From assembly GCA_002396205.1 (NCBI GenBank), contig DGXB01000111.1, positions 1-23,508 of the forward strand: a stretch of 23,508 nucleotides of DNA, in the 5' to 3' direction. Positions 1 to 6,309 of this stretch are shown piece by piece. The first letter of the stretch is position 1; each line of letters starts with the position of its first letter. The notes under the pieces are model-generated. The model saw nothing but the letters and a program-made list of their open reading frames with translations, did no database searches and was not told where the DNA came from. The position numbers were made by a program, and so were the translations under genes. The stretch comes from Bacteroidales bacterium UBA4243 (GTDB taxonomy: Bacteria; Bacteroidota; Bacteroidia; Bacteroidales; F082).

Positions 1-1083
1 GGTCTCGGGGCGCGTGGTGGCCACCACGGCGTAGGGTGCCCCACCAACCTCCCCCGAGGGGAGGCTTTTTAGTGTGTAGTTTATGGTGGAAAGCGTCTTT
101 TCGGTGTCAAAAAGGACTTGTTCGTTTGTAAATCTAAGAATGGTATAACCTTGCAATTCAAGAATTTCAGAGCGAAGTTTGTCGTTTTCGGCCACTTGAG
201 GGTCATTGTGATAACCGCCATCCACTTCAATGATGAGGTGTTTTTCCAAGCAAAGGAAATCAACGATGAAATCACCTATAATGTGTTGCCTTCTGAATTT
301 GAATCCGGTTTTCTTTCCCCTTAGTTGTTCCCAAAGAGCACTTTCTGCTTCTGTGGGTTGGCTCCTCATTCTCTTGGAATGCTCCTTAAGAGTGGAATAG
401 GAATAAGGATTGGCTGTTCGGTACCTATTGATGAGCTTGGGGAGCTCCCCCTCTGGGGGAGTTGAGGGGGCCAAATAGTATCTCAGGTAGTACAGCTTGC
501 TGTGCTCGTCCTTGAAGATGACCTCCTCGTCGCTCAAGGCCGTCAAGGCTTTCGGGTCCCAGTTGACCATGCGCACACCGCGATAAATCAGACCTTTGTT
601 GTAAAGGTCGACGAAGGCATGGATGACGCTCTTCGAGCGGATGTCGTCCATGGTGAAGGAGGTGCGTTCCCAGTCGCAGGAGCAACCGAGGCGACGCAAC
701 TGCTTGAGGATGATGCCACCGTGCTCGTGGGTCCAGTCCCAAGCGTGCTTGAGGAACTCCTCACGGCTGAGGTCGGTCTTCTTGATGCCTTGTTGCGCCA
801 ATTTGTTCACCACCTTGGCTTCGGTGGCGATGGAGGCGTGGTCGGTGCCGGGCACCCAGCAGGCGTTCTTGCCTTGCATACGGGCGCGGCGGATCAGGAT
901 GTCCTGGATCGTGTTGTTCATCATGTGGCCCATGTGAAGCACGCCGGTCACATTGGGCGGCGGGATCACGATGGTGTAGGGTTCGCGTTCGTCGGGCGTG
1001 GAGTGGAAGTAGTTCTTCTCCATCCAGTGTTCGTACCATTTGCCTTCAACGTCCTGAGGGCTGTATTTGCTGCTGATTTCCAT
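1..1083 (-). CDS. valS: Valine--tRNA ligase, N-terminal part, carrying an in-frame DUF559 insertion (partial)
   Basis: Charges tRNA-Val in the cytoplasm. The frame runs open from ATG at 1083 to the window edge (361 codons seen). Residues 1-205 are class I ValRS: the HIGH-type motif HMGH lies at residues 50-53 after PPPNVTGVL, GTDHASIATE follows near 79, and MVNWDPKALTALSDEEV lies near 172. The conserved editing-domain (CP1) motif VVATTRPET reappears at residues 353-361 in the same frame. In ordinary ValRS only a few residues separate the YYLRY segment from this motif. Here about 140 extra residues intervene, encoding a DUF559 domain. I checked the frame codon by codon and found no stop or shift. 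A TACTTTTG box at 1231-1238 on the minus strand may be its promoter. The catalytic domain's second half and KMSKS lie outside the window, so integrity of the rest is unknown. Confidence 0.93.
   Translation of the reverse strand, partial: MEISSKYSPQDVEGKWYEHWMEKNYFHSTPDEREPYTIVIPPPNVTGVLHMGHMMNNTIQDILIRRARMQGKNACWVPGTDHASIATEAKVVNKLAQQGIKKTDLSREEFLKHAWDWTHEHGGIILKQLRRLGCSCDWERTSFTMDDIRSKSVIHAFVDLYNKGLIYRGVRMVNWDPKALTALSDEEVIFKDEHSKLYYLRYYLAPSTPPEGELPKLINRYRTANPYSYSTLKEHSKRMRSQPTEAESALWEQLRGKKTGFKFRRQHIIGDFIVDFLCLEKHLIIEVDGGYHNDPQVAENDKLRSEILELQGYTILRFTNEQVLFDTEKTLSTINYTLKSLPSGEVGGAPYAVVATTRPET
48..64. repeat. GC-rich palindrome at the 3' border (valS sense) of the DUF559 insert
   Basis: CCTCCCC, a CGA loop, then GGGGAGG (plus strand) form a 7+3+7 palindrome. 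It marks the second border of the inserted domain, just before the conserved VVATTRPET of ValRS resumes. Confidence 0.82.
445..461. repeat. GC-rich palindrome at the 5' border (valS sense) of the DUF559 insert
   Basis: CTCCCCC, a three-base loop, then GGGGGAG: a 7+3+7 palindrome. It has the same architecture as the one at 48-64 and is followed on the plus strand by a G-rich tail (GTTGAGGGGGCC). It is translated within the valS frame. Confidence 0.85.
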
Positions 1084-1096
1084 GTATTTGTTGTTG

Positions 1097-1130
1097 ATTG
1101 TTGACTGTTTAATTGTTTAATTGTTGACTG
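1097..1130. repeat. Short direct repeat in the valS leader
   Basis: The 11-mer ATTGTTGACTG occurs at 1097-1107 and again at 1120-1130, separated by TTTAATTGTTTA. It lies in the intergenic region just upstream of valS. No function is evident. Confidence 0.6.
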
Positions 1131-1184
1131 ACGTGGGATTGCGGGACGCGAGACGCTGGACTTTTTTTGTCGTCGCTTTGCGTC

Positions 1185-1204
1185 ACTGCGAGGCACGAAG
1201 CAGT
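1185..1204. repeat. REP-like palindrome
   Basis: ACTGC, GAGGCACGAA, GCAGT: a 5-bp inverted repeat in a GC-rich patch of the 1084-1341 intergenic region. Its sequence resembles the widely dispersed extragenic 'GTCATTGCGAGG...GAAGCAATCC' type of bacterial repeat. It would lie in the 5' leader of valS if the minus-strand promoter at 1231-1238 is used. Confidence 0.55.
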
Positions 1205-1230
1205 CCATTCGTATTGCGTAAAACAATCGG

Positions 1231-1238
1231 CAAAAGTA
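1231..1238 (-). promoter_or_regulatory. Putative -7 box for valS
   Basis: TACTTTTG on the minus strand fits the Bacteroidota TAnnTTTG box. It lies about 150 bp upstream of the valS start. No clear -33 element was seen. Confidence 0.45.
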
Positions 1239-1300
1239 GTTTTTTTTTGCCTATGCTTTGACTTTTTTCCTCATTTTTCCAACCGTATTGAGATTTTTCC

Positions 1301-1308
1301 TATTTTTG
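1301..1308 (+). promoter_or_regulatory. Putative -7 box for the POT transporter
   Basis: TATTTTTG fits TAnnTTTG and lies 33 bp upstream of the transporter ATG, a common spacing in Bacteroidota. No convincing -33 element is visible at 19-21 bp. Confidence 0.55.
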
Positions 1309-1341
1309 TCCGCAAGAAAATCATCTTAAACTTTTTAATTT

Positions 1342-3024
1342 ATGGTATTACTTCAAACTAATGTGACAATGGTGATCCTGCTGGTTATCCTCGCAGTGGT
1401 CGCCGGGTTCCTCATTTTCTATGTCTCAAAGGCAAAGAAGGAACATCCTAAAGGCTTGATTGCAGCCGCTTTAAGTAACATGGGTGAGCGTTTCGGCTAC
1501 TACATCATGAACGCCATCCTGTTGCTGTTCATCGTGTCGAAGTTCGGGTTGCCCGATGCCACCGCTGGTATCATCTACTCGGTGTTCTACTTCGGCATTT
1601 ATGTGTTGAGTCTCGTTGGCGGTATCATCGCCGACCGCACCCAGAACTACCACCGCACCATCCAGTGGGGCTTGATCATCATGGCCCTCGGTTATGTGGG
1701 CATGGCTATCCCGTTGTTCAGCAAGAACGCTGAAGGCATCATCGCCGACGGTACGGGCAGCTGGTGGGGCATCCTCATCTTCACTTGCGTGGCCTTGCTG
1801 TTCATCGCTTTTGGTAACGGTTTGTTCAAGGGCAACTTGCAGGCTCTCGTCGGTCAGATGTACGACAACTTCGAGGCCGAGGCTGCCAAGAAAGGTCCAG
1901 CCGCTTTGGCCGAGGCCAAGGACAAGCGCGACAGCGGTTTCCAGATTTTCTACGTGTTCATCAACATCGGTGGCGTGATTGCTCCCTTCGTGGCTCCCAT
2001 GCTGCGCGAGTGGTGGCTTAAGATTCACAACTTTGTTTACAACGCAGACATGTCGGCTCTCTGCCATCAGTATCTTGCTGACAACACCGTCACGCAAAAA
2101 TTCACTGAAACGATGGCCAACTCGGTGCTCCCGACCGCCAACTACGGTGACAATTTGACGCAGTTCTGCTCCGACTATATCCTGACCTTCAACCAAGGTG
2201 TCCACTTCTCGTTCTTCGTTTCGGTGGCCGCCATGCTCATTTCGCTGATTATCTTCTTCACGCAAAAGAGCAAGTTCCCGCAACCCGCCAAGAAGGTCGC
2301 TACTGAGACCGTGGGTTACACCGCTGAGGAAAAGGCTGCCATGGCTAAGGAAATCAAGCAGCGTATGGCCGCTTTGTTTGCCGTGTTGGGCATCGCCGTG
2401 TTCTTCTGGCTCTCGTTCCACCAAAACGGCCAGTCGCTGTCGGTGTTCGCCCGCGACTTCGTGGACTCATCGAGCATCGCCCCTGAAATCTGGCAGGCTT
2501 TGAACCCGTTGTTCGTCATCATCCTCACCCCGTTGGTCATGGGCATCTTCGCTTCGTTGGCTCGCAAGGGCAAGGCCGTTTCGACGCCTCGCAAGATTGC
2601 CTACGGTATGGGTCTCGCTGGTTGCGCCTACCTCTTCCTGATGGTGTTCTCCATCATGAAGGGTTATCCGTCGGGCGACGATTTCCGCGCCATGGATGCC
2701 GCCCAAATGGCCGCCGCTGGCCTTGCCAAGGCTGCTCCGTGGGTGATGATTGTCACCTATTTCTTCCTCACCGTGGCCGAGTTGTTCATCTCGCCGCTGG
2801 GTCTGTCCTTCGTCTCGAAGGTGGCTCCGCGCCACATGGTGGGTCTCTGCCAAGGCTTGTGGTTAGGTGCCACGGCCATCGGCAACCTCTTCATCTTCGT
2901 CGGTCCTATCATGCTCAACGCTTGGGACATCTGGAAGTGCTGGGGTGTGTTCCTCGCCATCTGCCTCGTCTCCATGTCGATCATGTTCGGTATGGTGAAG
3001 TGGCTTGAGAGGGTGACCGAATAA
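1342..3024 (+). CDS. POT/PTR family peptide transporter (MFS)
   Basis: 560-residue inner-membrane protein predicted to import di/tripeptides or related small peptides with protons. The POT signature follows a HPKGL start: GERFGYY at residues 48-54, GGIIADR near 92-98, and GNGLFKGNLQALVGQMYD near 156. FYVFINIGGVIAPF comes next, with further hydrophobic helices through residue 555. There is an extra hydrophobic segment at residues 10-28 before the usual first helix. Two ATGs are possible (1342 or 1369). I keep the first because both lie downstream of the -7 box. The canonical ExxER of helix 1 reads NMGER here (N46, E49, R50), so the first glutamate of the proton-coupling motif is absent. It is followed by a palindrome and a strong terminator and appears monocistronic. 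It may instead transport another POT substrate. Confidence 0.9.
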   Translation: MVLLQTNVTMVILLVILAVVAGFLIFYVSKAKKEHPKGLIAAALSNMGERFGYYIMNAILLLFIVSKFGLPDATAGIIYSVFYFGIYVLSLVGGIIADRTQNYHRTIQWGLIIMALGYVGMAIPLFSKNAEGIIADGTGSWWGILIFTCVALLFIAFGNGLFKGNLQALVGQMYDNFEAEAAKKGPAALAEAKDKRDSGFQIFYVFINIGGVIAPFVAPMLREWWLKIHNFVYNADMSALCHQYLADNTVTQKFTETMANSVLPTANYGDNLTQFCSDYILTFNQGVHFSFFVSVAAMLISLIIFFTQKSKFPQPAKKVATETVGYTAEEKAAMAKEIKQRMAALFAVLGIAVFFWLSFHQNGQSLSVFARDFVDSSSIAPEIWQALNPLFVIILTPLVMGIFASLARKGKAVSTPRKIAYGMGLAGCAYLFLMVFSIMKGYPSGDDFRAMDAAQMAAAGLAKAAPWVMIVTYFFLTVAELFISPLGLSFVSKVAPRHMVGLCQGLWLGATAIGNLFIFVGPIMLNAWDIWKCWGVFLAICLVSMSIMFGMVKWLERVTE

Positions 3025-3036
3025 CAATGAATTTGC

Positions 3037-3064
3037 ATAGAGACGCAAAATTTTGCGTCTCTAT
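3037..3064. repeat. Perfect 28-bp palindrome
   Basis: Each arm is ATAGAGACGCAAAA, immediately followed by its exact reverse complement with no loop. It lies 13 bp after the transporter stop. Very similar GAGACGCAAAATTTTGCGTCTC palindromes are, from memory, dispersed in Bacteroidota and some other genomes, so this is more likely a mobile short repeat than a regulator site. Confidence 0.8.
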
Positions 3065-3074
3065 ATATTAAGGT

Positions 3075-3105
3075 AAAAAGCCGGCAGCGATGTCGGCTTT
3101 TTTTT
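3075..3105 (+). terminator. Rho-independent terminator of the POT transporter
   Basis: AGCCGGCA, a GCGA tetraloop (GNRA type), then TGTCGGCT form an 8-bp stem with one G-T pair. It is preceded by an A run and followed by a T run at 3098-3105. Confidence 0.85.
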
Positions 3106-3133
3106 GTGCCTGAAAATGAGATTTTTTTTCATC

Positions 3134-3197
3134 ACTCTGCCCGCTTTTGGCAAAGTAAAGGTGTTGTTTTGCATCGGAAATTCAAAACAACAGCATT
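3134..3197 (+). repeat. Leader repeat, copy A, upstream of the 3198 gene
   Basis: This 64-bp leader aligns along its length with 6244-6309. Shared blocks are ACTCTGCCCG, TGG/TTGGCA, TTGTTTTGC, CGGAAA, CAAAACAA, AGCAT and the ATG that ends the leader. CTGCC...GGCA can form a hairpin. The TTGTTTTG block sits where a -7 box would be and differs from TAnnTTTG at one position, so it may contain the promoter. Confidence 0.6.
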
Positions 3198-3599
3198 ATG
3201 GACAGACTAAAATCTTACTACCAAGTTCACGCGACGTTCTGGAAAGAACCGCTCAACGCCACGAATTATCTCGCCGAAAAGAGAGCAAAACTTTGCCGTA
3301 TCGACAAGACTTTCTCCGATAGCGACACACACACATCGCAACAGGAGGCTTTCGGCTACTACCAAAGCCTCATCGACGTGCTTTACGAAGCCTTTGGCGG
3401 CCATTACACCAACGACCGACAGGCACAAATCGACTTGCAAGCCTTTTTCAATGCCCAGTGCCAAAGTGCCGTAACTCACATTGGGAGAATGACTTTCGAC
3501 GATAATCTTTTCAACGAGATTGCCGTCTATCGGGTGGTTGGAGGAAAGAAAAGGCTGGTTCGCGGCATCCATTATGAACTTGAATACGAAAACGCTTAA
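3198..3599 (+). CDS. Hypothetical protein, 133 aa
   Basis: I do not recognise the family. The protein is soluble, with no signal peptide or membrane segment. It is charged and mostly helical-looking in the first 90 residues, with a more beta-like tail (HIGRMTFDD, IAVYRVV, RGIHYELEYE). It stands alone between the POT terminator and a lipoprotein gene. Its 5' leader is nearly the same as the leader of the relic at 6310, although the proteins are unrelated. The ATG at 3198 is chosen because the shared leader ends exactly at an ATG in both places. Codon use looks normal and the antisense frame is a shadow. Confidence 0.7.
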   Translation: MDRLKSYYQVHATFWKEPLNATNYLAEKRAKLCRIDKTFSDSDTHTSQQEAFGYYQSLIDVLYEAFGGHYTNDRQAQIDLQAFFNAQCQSAVTHIGRMTFDDNLFNEIAVYRVVGGKKRLVRGIHYELEYENA

Positions 3600-3624
3600 A
3601 AAGAGACAAAGAGATTTGAAAAAC

Positions 3625-3648
3625 ATGCTCCGTAGGAGCTTTCTCTTA
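3625..3648. repeat. Short palindromic repeat, unit 1
   Basis: Contains GCTCC-GTA-GGAGC (3627-3639) followed by TTTCTCTTA. It is a near-identical copy of the unit at 3677-3700, with a unit-to-unit distance of 52 bp. Confidence 0.75.
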
Positions 3649-3676
3649 ATAACAAAACTCTAAGAACCTTCTTGTT

Positions 3677-3700
3677 ATGCTCCATAGGAGCTTTCTTTTA
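3677..3700. repeat. Short palindromic repeat, unit 2
   Basis: Contains GCTCC-ATA-GGAGC (3679-3691) followed by TTTCTTTTA. Same 5+3+5 architecture as unit 1 and as 17842-17854. Confidence 0.75.
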
Positions 3701-3768
3701 GTCAGTTTTTTATTTACTGCCATTAGAAAACATCATCAATAGTTTCAAACAACAAAAGCACAAAAAAA

Positions 3769-4548
3769 ATGAAAAAAAGAAGCAATTTCATCGCATTGGC
3801 CGTTCTGACGGCTACCGTTTCGCTCTTCTCATGCGAAAGCAAGAAGCAGCCCACCATGACTCCGCAAAGTACCGAACTTTCGGGCGGCCTTAAAGACTAT
3901 TTTGAGGTGGTCGACAAGGAAATAACAGCGGGTGACGACTCATGGTCGCTTTGGAACATCGAGCTGAAGCGCACCGACAAGCCGTTCCCTTGGGAAGAAG
4001 ACGTCACCATGGCCAACTTCAACGACTTCTATTCCGACGGCAGGGCTTACTGCAAAGTGGGCTTCGGCTTGGAGACTTTCGACAAAAATGGGAACCTTGT
4101 CGGCAAACGCGCCGCGACCGCTTGCGGCCTCTTGGGACCCTACAGCAGTCAGGACGTCCTCGACCTCATGAAACTTCAACCCGGCGAAACGAGCTTTATC
4201 CGTTGGGATGGCATGGATGAGAAAGAGGCGAAAGGAAAGAAATTCACCTATAAAATCACATCGGCCATTGAAATGGTGGGGGCAAAACCAAGCAAAGCAT
4301 CCGCCTCGAACAACTGGGACAAGGTGCTGGACAGCTACGAAGCGTATGTCAACAAGTATGTCGCCTGCATGAAAAAGGCGATGAGTGGCGACACCAAAGC
4401 CTTGAGCGAATACCTCTCGCTTCTCGAAAAAGCCGAGGAACTTGGCGAGCAACTGGAAAACGCCTCAAGCAGCATGACGGCCAAGCAAGTGAGCCGCTAC
4501 ACGAAAATCAACACCAAGATGTTGGAAGCCGCCGCGAGCGGATTCTAA
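3769..4548 (+). CDS. Predicted lipoprotein with a C-terminal DUF6591-like helical domain
   Basis: 259 residues. Residues 1-22 form an SPII signal with lipobox LFSC (C22), so the protein is probably anchored in the outer or inner membrane facing the periplasm. Residues about 35-170 are a beta-rich domain (SWSLWNIELKRT, YCKVGFGLETFDKNGN). Residues about 180-255 are helical: WDKVLDSYEAYVNKYVACMK, then LSEYLSLLEKAEELGEQL. This tail resembles the DUF6591 domain of Bacteroidales lipoproteins. That name is from memory and the function is unknown. The start is the first ATG of the signal peptide, after an A-rich AAAAAA stretch. No clear promoter box was seen between 3700 and 3768. The gene is not obviously co-transcribed with its neighbours. 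Confidence 0.78.
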   Translation: MKKRSNFIALAVLTATVSLFSCESKKQPTMTPQSTELSGGLKDYFEVVDKEITAGDDSWSLWNIELKRTDKPFPWEEDVTMANFNDFYSDGRAYCKVGFGLETFDKNGNLVGKRAATACGLLGPYSSQDVLDLMKLQPGETSFIRWDGMDEKEAKGKKFTYKITSAIEMVGAKPSKASASNNWDKVLDSYEAYVNKYVACMKKAMSGDTKALSEYLSLLEKAEELGEQLENASSSMTAKQVSRYTKINTKMLEAAASGF

Positions 4549-4583
4549 AGCACGAAATCCACGAAAAACCAACATTGCAGCTA

Positions 4584-4611
4584 TTGTATGTCCGAAAAAT
4601 CCCTATATTTG
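4584..4611 (+). promoter_or_regulatory. Putative promoter for the 4861-6207 region
   Basis: TTG at 4584-4586, 17 bp, then TATATTTG at 4604-4611 (TAnnTTTG box). The surrounding ATGTCCGAAAAA...TTTGC context is also found before the box at 6558-6565. Confidence 0.55.
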
Positions 4612-4860
4612 CGGCGTAATCAAGCAAAAGAAAGGCAATTATCGAAGCAAAGACAGAGAAATAAGACATACTGAAAAGCGGACGAACAGACCTTGGCCCT
4701 CATTTACCACAACAGCCGCAAGGCAACCACTCAAGCGAAGTTCAGTCCGCGCTGCAATGTTGTAGCGTGGATTGAATCGGATGTGAGTGGCAGGCGTGGT
4801 AACCTGAGGGCTTGACGAGGAGATTCACGCTAATTTGTAAAACAACTAAAACATCCCATC
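4612..4860 (+). ncRNA. Long leader, possibly a structured RNA
   Basis: About 250 bp lie between a good promoter box and the next ATG, with no convincing ORF. TAGCGTGGAT (4763-4772) pairs with ATTCACGCTA (4823-4832), giving a 10-bp helix with one G-T pair. Inside it CAGG (4791-4794) pairs with CCTG (4803-4806). Upstream, GCGGAC (4678-4683) can pair with GTCCGC (4745-4750). I do not recognise a known riboswitch, 6S RNA or tmRNA. It could be an untranslated leader, a small RNA, or non-functional sequence. Confidence 0.35.
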
Positions 4861-5145
4861 ATGAATACACAAAACACACTTAAAATCTACGAAAAGAAAG
4901 AGGGCTACCAGTTCTTTTTCATCAGAAAAGAATTACACCCCATGTTCGATGGTCTTAGCACTTTTTCATTGGTTTGCTCAGACGGCAAGCATTACGAAGA
5001 CCTGGAAATATCCAAATCTGGAAAAGTCCTACGTTATTTCATCTTTGCCAACGATTTTTTCAAGGAGCATCCATTGCTGCAAAAACATGAAGAGATTCCC
5101 TTTTCGGTTGACAAGGTCAAGGGGATTGTAAGAATTGATCTATAA
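4861..5145 (+). CDS. Hypothetical protein, 94 aa
   Basis: I do not recognise the family. A small soluble protein without signal peptide or membrane helix. It has aromatic-rich stretches (EGYQFFFIRKELHP, RYFIFANDFFKEH) and looks alpha/beta. It lies 30 bp upstream of the Mrr-like nuclease gene in the same direction, so the two are probably one transcript from the promoter at 4604-4611. That makes it a candidate partner, regulator or inhibitor of the nuclease, which is inference from position only. Base composition is AT-richer than the flanking protease genes. Confidence 0.65.
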   Translation: MNTQNTLKIYEKKEGYQFFFIRKELHPMFDGLSTFSLVCSDGKHYEDLEISKSGKVLRYFIFANDFFKEHPLLQKHEEIPFSVDKVKGIVRIDL

Positions 5146-5175
5146 TTACACTTAGCAATTTGAAAACATAAAACT

Positions 5176-6207
5176 ATGAGTATGGGACTATTCGATTCAT
5201 CACAAATCAATCAATTAATTCTGAAAACTCTTTACGAAGAAAACTATCTCCCGCACGCTGAAATTGTGAAACGGGTTACACAAGAACTTGGTTTATCCTC
5301 AGAAGTTCTTGAAGAAAGAGAAAAAAATAATCTTTCAGAATTCAGTCATAAAGTCGCTGGACAAGAACAATCGTTAAAGACTATGAGATTCATAGAGCGT
5401 GTAATGGCAGAAAACAAGAAAAATGGATGGAGAATAACTGAAAAGGGGAAAAAGCATCTTGAAAAACTAAAGAGCTCATCGTATGTTGTAAATGATTATT
5501 CCGTTATTTATGCTTATTGTAAGGAAACTGGAATAAAGATTCCCAAATTGGAGAAAGGAAGCGCATACTTATACAAAAGCGAGGACAAAAATATGGTTGC
5601 ATTCTTTGTGATAAATCCCAACAAAGAAGATATGAGAGGACTCAAAGAGGCTATGAGAAACTATAGATGTAGCAAAGAAGTCAAAGGGGTTGTATTTTGT
5701 CCCCAAGCCACATCATTTGCACAGGAGGAAAACATCGAAACGGTTTATTATCACATGGATATAAAAATCCAAGACAACCAGTCCGAAATCAAAGATTCTC
5801 ATGAAATAATGCCGTTAAGCGAAAACGCTTTGAGCGATTTCATAGTGGAGCATTATTTAAGCTCAAATGACAAAGGATTTCATAAAGATAAGAAAATCCA
5901 TCCAAGAGAGTTCCATATTGGAGAAAATAGACGTATAGATATTCTTTGTAGGGATTCAAACGATAATCTTCTAGTCATTGAGAACAAGATTAATCCCAAA
6001 ACGGATTTCCATGTTGTTGGACAGATTATGTACTATCTTTACCATGTGGAGAACACATGCCATGAAAAACCCAAAGGTATCATTTTACTCCCAAATAATG
6101 TTGAAAATCCTCAAATCATAAGAGACACCTTGCAGTTATGCAAAGATGATTTGGATATACAACTAATGTTCTATTCTTTAATTCTGACATTTTGCAAATC
6201 GATCTAA
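5176..6207 (+). CDS. Mrr-like protein with N-terminal winged helix and C-terminal PD-(D/E)XK nuclease domain
   Basis: 343 residues. Residues 1-100 look like an Mrr_N-type winged helix: a start of short helices, then SEFSHKVAGQEQSLKTMRFI and the wing NGWRITEKGKKHLEKL. Residues about 230-320 carry a PD-(D/E)XK core: RRIDILCRDSNDNLLVIENK gives D255 and E269-N-K271, followed by QIMYYLYHV. This resembles the NucS/DUF91-type nuclease arrangement. The likely role is DNA cleavage, restriction-like, in the cytoplasm. The gene is markedly AT-rich, unlike the GC-rich genes from 9.7 kb on, which suggests acquisition. It follows a 94-aa gene by 30 bp. No methyltransferase is visible, so it could be a modification-dependent nuclease or a solitary defence gene. 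The start could also be the second ATG (5182). Confidence 0.72.
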   Translation: MSMGLFDSSQINQLILKTLYEENYLPHAEIVKRVTQELGLSSEVLEEREKNNLSEFSHKVAGQEQSLKTMRFIERVMAENKKNGWRITEKGKKHLEKLKSSSYVVNDYSVIYAYCKETGIKIPKLEKGSAYLYKSEDKNMVAFFVINPNKEDMRGLKEAMRNYRCSKEVKGVVFCPQATSFAQEENIETVYYHMDIKIQDNQSEIKDSHEIMPLSENALSDFIVEHYLSSNDKGFHKDKKIHPREFHIGENRRIDILCRDSNDNLLVIENKINPKTDFHVVGQIMYYLYHVENTCHEKPKGIILLPNNVENPQIIRDTLQLCKDDLDIQLMFYSLILTFCKSI

Positions 6208-6243
6208 CGAAAATCATTTACCAAAGAATGCTTTTCTTCCTTG

Positions 6244-6309
6244 ACTCTGCCCGAAAATGGCAGAGTTTTGTTTTTGTTTTGCCGACGGAAACGACAAAAC
6301 AAAAGCATC
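6244..6309 (+). repeat. Leader repeat, copy B
   Basis: Homologous to 3134-3197 along its length and ending at an ATG. CTGCC (6248-6252) and GGCAG (6259-6263) form a hairpin. TTGTTTTGCC occupies the same position as in copy A. Confidence 0.6.

Larger units (their letters stand above)
35..475 (-). mobile_element. DUF559 endonuclease-like element inserted in frame within valS
   Basis: Residues about 206-350 of the valS frame do not belong to ValRS. Residues 242-335 match the DUF559 (Vsr-like, PD-(D/E)XK-fold) pattern: TEAESALWEQLRGKKTGF, then KFRRQHIIGDFIVDF with D275, then LIIEVDGGYH with E286, D288 and H292, then GYTILRFTNEQV. All the residues I expect for the nuclease core are present, so it does not look decayed. 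The domain is bordered by GC-rich palindromes at 445-461 and 48-64, which are translated as PPEGELP and LPSGEVGGAP. Stand-alone DUF559 genes with similar flanks are, from memory, common in Bacteroidota. The exact ends are uncertain by about 10 bp because the palindromic flanks are part of the element or its target. Whether it moves by its own nuclease activity is inference. Confidence 0.85.

Noticed and set aside
81..275. 64-aa minus-strand ORF in the insert
   Set aside because: Overlaps the DUF559 domain in another frame. The DUF559 frame carries the conserved residues.
502..1104. 200-codon plus-strand ORF
   Set aside because: Antisense to the valS frame, whose conserved motifs are unmistakable. 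GC-rich third positions keep the opposite frame open.
1471..2424. 317-codon minus-strand ORF inside the POT transporter
   Set aside because: Shadow of the transporter gene. Its composition is low-complexity His/Glu/Gly-rich with no domain pattern.
3625..3700. CRISPR-like spacing of two short repeats
   Set aside because: Only two units, both palindromic and 52 bp apart, with no cas genes and no further units.
4612..4860. Retron msr-msd or known riboswitch
   Set aside because: No reverse transcriptase is encoded nearby, and I could not match the paired segments to a known riboswitch core.
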